Positions 62,442 through 64,000 of a stretch of 64,000 nucleotides of DNA are shown here, one piece after another (within the stretch, counting starts at the first letter, position 1; every line of letters starts with the position of its first letter). Made by a program: the position numbers and the translations under genes. This DNA is from Dehalogenimonas sp. W (GTDB lineage Bacteria; Chloroflexota; Dehalococcoidia; Dehalococcoidales; Dehalococcoidaceae), in the NCBI RefSeq assembly GCF_037094495.1, contig NZ_CP146612.1, positions 868,001 to 932,000 of the forward strand, in the 5' to 3' direction. The notes below the pieces were generated by a model. That model had not been told where the DNA came from. It saw only the letters and a list, made by a program, of their open reading frames with translations, and did no database searches.

Positions 62442-62753
62442 TTATTGAATTAAAGCTGCGTCATGCCTGATTTGCTCAAACAGCATTTCCCGCATCATGT
62501 CAAAGCACCGGACAAGCTTGGGATTAACAATCCGGTAGTAGACCATATTACCTTCCTTTCGGGAGATCAGGATGCGACGCTCCTTCATCATGGATAAATG
62601 CTGCGACAGATTTCCCACATTAAGGCCCAGCTTGTGCGCCAACTCTGACACCGACAGCTCCCCATCCCTGAGAAGGTTGATGGCCTCCAACCTTTTAGCA
62701 TGCGAAAATACCTGGCACATCTCTGCGTGGTATTGGTAAATCTCGTCTTCCAT
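62442..62753 (-). CDS. ArsR-family transcriptional regulator
   Basis: 103 residues. Winged helix: AKRLEAINLLRDGELSVSELAHKLGLNVGNLSQHLSMMKERRILISRKEGNMVYYRI. No Cys is seen in the recognition helix, so it is not an arsenite sensor of the classical kind; a CYS-free sensor of a redox or metabolic signal is more likely. It heads the operon with its likely operator in front. Confidence 0.9.
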   Translation of the reverse strand: MEDEIYQYHAEMCQVFSHAKRLEAINLLRDGELSVSELAHKLGLNVGNLSQHLSMMKERRILISRKEGNMVYYRIVNPKLVRCFDMMREMLFEQIRHDAALIQ

Positions 62754-62764
62754 ATATCCCCCTA

Positions 62765-62802
62765 TAGTACTTAAGATAATACTAAAATACTATAATACTA
62801 TA
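62765..62802. promoter_or_regulatory. Likely ArsR operator: inverted pair and three 8-base direct repeats
   Basis: TAGTA-N10-TACTA (62765-62784) overlapping three 8-base repeats ATACTA-AA, ATACTA-TA, ATACTA-TA (62779-62802), just before the arsR start. Probably the autoregulatory site. Confidence 0.55.
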
Positions 62803-63181
62803 ACGACGAAATGCCGTCAATTTTCCGATAATCCATTGGACGAAACTCCTCTTGGTATTCCAGATGCTGAAAGGGGATTGAAAGAATAGGTCTATCATAA
62901 TCCACAGAGTAAAAAAACCCGGGATAAAAAATCAAAAATTCGCCAGATTCAAAGCGAGACTGACGGATAGAAAGCAATTTCCTGGAAATTTGACATATGT
63001 TAATCCAATAGCGACCTCAATACGGACCCTGTTAACATCGTGTAATTAGACCTGAGCAGCAAATCTTGCTATATTCTGAACGATCATTCAGCGGTTATCG
63101 CAGGTGCTGCCTTTCAATCTGGACAAGTATCAGGTGCTAACGGGACTGATTTCAGTATCCCCCACAGTAGAAGGAGGTGTC
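62803..63181. promoter_or_regulatory. Intergenic region with prpE promoter
   Basis: About 380 bases. An extended -10 (TGC-TATATT, 63071-63076) with -35 TTAGAC (63047-63052) and 18-base spacer precedes the synthetase. A strong ribosome site AAGGAGG lies 5-6 bases before its ATG. No small gene or hairpin terminator was seen in the rest. Confidence 0.4.
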
Positions 63182-64000
63182 ATGTCAGGACAATATGAGA
63201 AGGCTTTTCTTGAATCCATTGAGCACCCAGAAGCTTTTTGGGGGAAAGCGGCTGAGCAGATTCACTGGCACAAGCCTTTCCAGCAAGTACTGGATCAGTC
63301 AAAGGCCCCTTTTTACGATTGGTTTTCCGGCGGGGAATTAAATACCTGCTATAACGCTGTTGATGCGCACGTTAACGCCGGGAGAGGCGAACAGACTGCG
63401 GTAATCTATGACAGCCCGGTTACCAATACGATCACCAAATACACTTATGCTCAATTATTGGATAAGGTAGCTAAATTTGCCGGCGTCCTGGTGAACAACG
63501 GGGTAGTCAAAGGCGACCGGGTCATTATATATATGCCGATGATACCGGAAACAGTGATTGCCATGCTGGCGTGTGCCCGCATTGGCGCGGTGCATTCCGT
63601 GGTATTCGGCGGATTCGCCCCTCAGGAACTGGCGGTCCGTATCAACGATGCCCAGCCGAAGCTTATTCTGTCCGCGTCGTGCGGCATAGAAGGCGCCCGC
63701 GTTATTGAGTACAAGCCGTTATTAGACCGGGCGATGGATTTAGCAACTTACAAACCGGATAAATGCATCATTTTTCAGCGGCCTCAGGTCCGGTCTAATC
63801 TGTTTGAGGGCCGTGATCTTGACTGGGCGGAACAGGAACAGCACGCCGAACACGTCGGTTGCACCATGGTTAAGTCCACCGATCCCCTGTATATTCTCTA
63901 TACTTCCGGGACTACCGGCATACCAAAGGGGATCGTCCGGGATAACGGCGGGCATGCTGTCGCATTAAAGTGGACCATGAAGAACATCTATAACGTAGAG
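63182..64000 (+). CDS. prpE: Propionyl-CoA synthetase (AMP-forming), 5' part
   Basis: 273 codons to the window edge; the gene continues beyond. ATG at 63182 after AAGGAGG. It matches the PrpE branch of acyl-CoA synthetases: YEKAFLESIEHPEAFW, VKGDRVIIYMPMIPETVIAMLACARIGAVHSVVFGGFAPQEL, and the P-loop-like YILYTSGTTGIPKGIVRDN followed by GGHAVALKWTM. Activates propionate (perhaps acetate) with ATP and CoA. Transcribed away from the arsR operon. Confidence 0.93.
   Translation, partial: MSGQYEKAFLESIEHPEAFWGKAAEQIHWHKPFQQVLDQSKAPFYDWFSGGELNTCYNAVDAHVNAGRGEQTAVIYDSPVTNTITKYTYAQLLDKVAKFAGVLVNNGVVKGDRVIIYMPMIPETVIAMLACARIGAVHSVVFGGFAPQELAVRINDAQPKLILSASCGIEGARVIEYKPLLDRAMDLATYKPDKCIIFQRPQVRSNLFEGRDLDWAEQEQHAEHVGCTMVKSTDPLYILYTSGTTGIPKGIVRDNGGHAVALKWTMKNIYNVE

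Overview
The window looks like a chromosome segment of an organohalide-respiring Dehalococcoidia bacterium, most like Dehalogenimonas. It carries three TAT-targeted reductive dehalogenase genes, a Hup-type periplasmic [NiFe] uptake hydrogenase and a membrane-associated molybdopterin oxidoreductase of the formate dehydrogenase type. The formate dehydrogenase reads an in-frame TGA as selenocysteine. The related Dehalococcoides enzyme is reported to have serine there, so the Sec form argues for Dehalogenimonas or a close relative. The identification is inference from gene content.

Layout. 1-9.9 kb holds housekeeping genes: folC (partial), folP, folK, fmt, dnaA, rpsT, pyrF, a presenilin-like membrane protease and a frameshifted GIDE/LemA gene. 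10-19.7 kb holds a DOMON lipoprotein, ymdB, a PHP phosphatase, plsY, fmdB, a CPH-type P1B ATPase, a response regulator, a LigD-type polymerase and a degenerate SDR. 19.7-27.6 kb is the dehalogenation region: two radical SAM genes, a Dph6-like ATPase and three rdhA genes, none with an rdhB anchor gene. 27.8-30.2 kb holds tRNA-Val(CAC), rlmN and mnmA. 30.4-42.8 kb holds the electron-input modules: hupXSL, two metabolic genes (a PIG-L deacetylase and a biotin carboxylase), and the Sec formate dehydrogenase operon with fdhE. 43-53.1 kb is again housekeeping: comEA/comEC, ferredoxin, nfu, lysC, apgM, tRNA-Pro and mazG.

53.5-59.1 kb is an island. It starts at tRNA-Val(TAC); the last 14 bases of that tRNA end are repeated exactly at 59072-59085, and a one-mismatch copy lies at 58455. 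Inside are a two-gene RiPP-like cassette (a 38-residue precursor peptide and a radical SAM/SPASM maturase), a 732-residue protein with a PD-(D/E)XK-like nuclease core, and a VOC protein. No integrase is visible.

59.1-62.8 kb is a minus-strand operon: ArsR regulator, CGGC-domain protein, PIG-L deacetylase, a membrane protein, a J-domain protein and a methyltransferase. The membrane protein is interrupted by an in-frame TGA. It reads on for 54 residues, including another membrane segment, and a bSECIS-like hairpin sits at the right distance, so it is a second probable selenoprotein (TsoY-like). The window ends inside a propionyl-CoA synthetase gene.

How it fits together (inference). Hydrogenase and formate dehydrogenase oxidise H2 and formate on the outside of the membrane, and the electrons pass to RdhA enzymes. 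The most interesting loci are the RiPP cassette in the tRNA island, the second selenoprotein, the gene-conversion tract between rdhA copies, and a dispersed non-coding element found at 13.4 and 53.4 kb.
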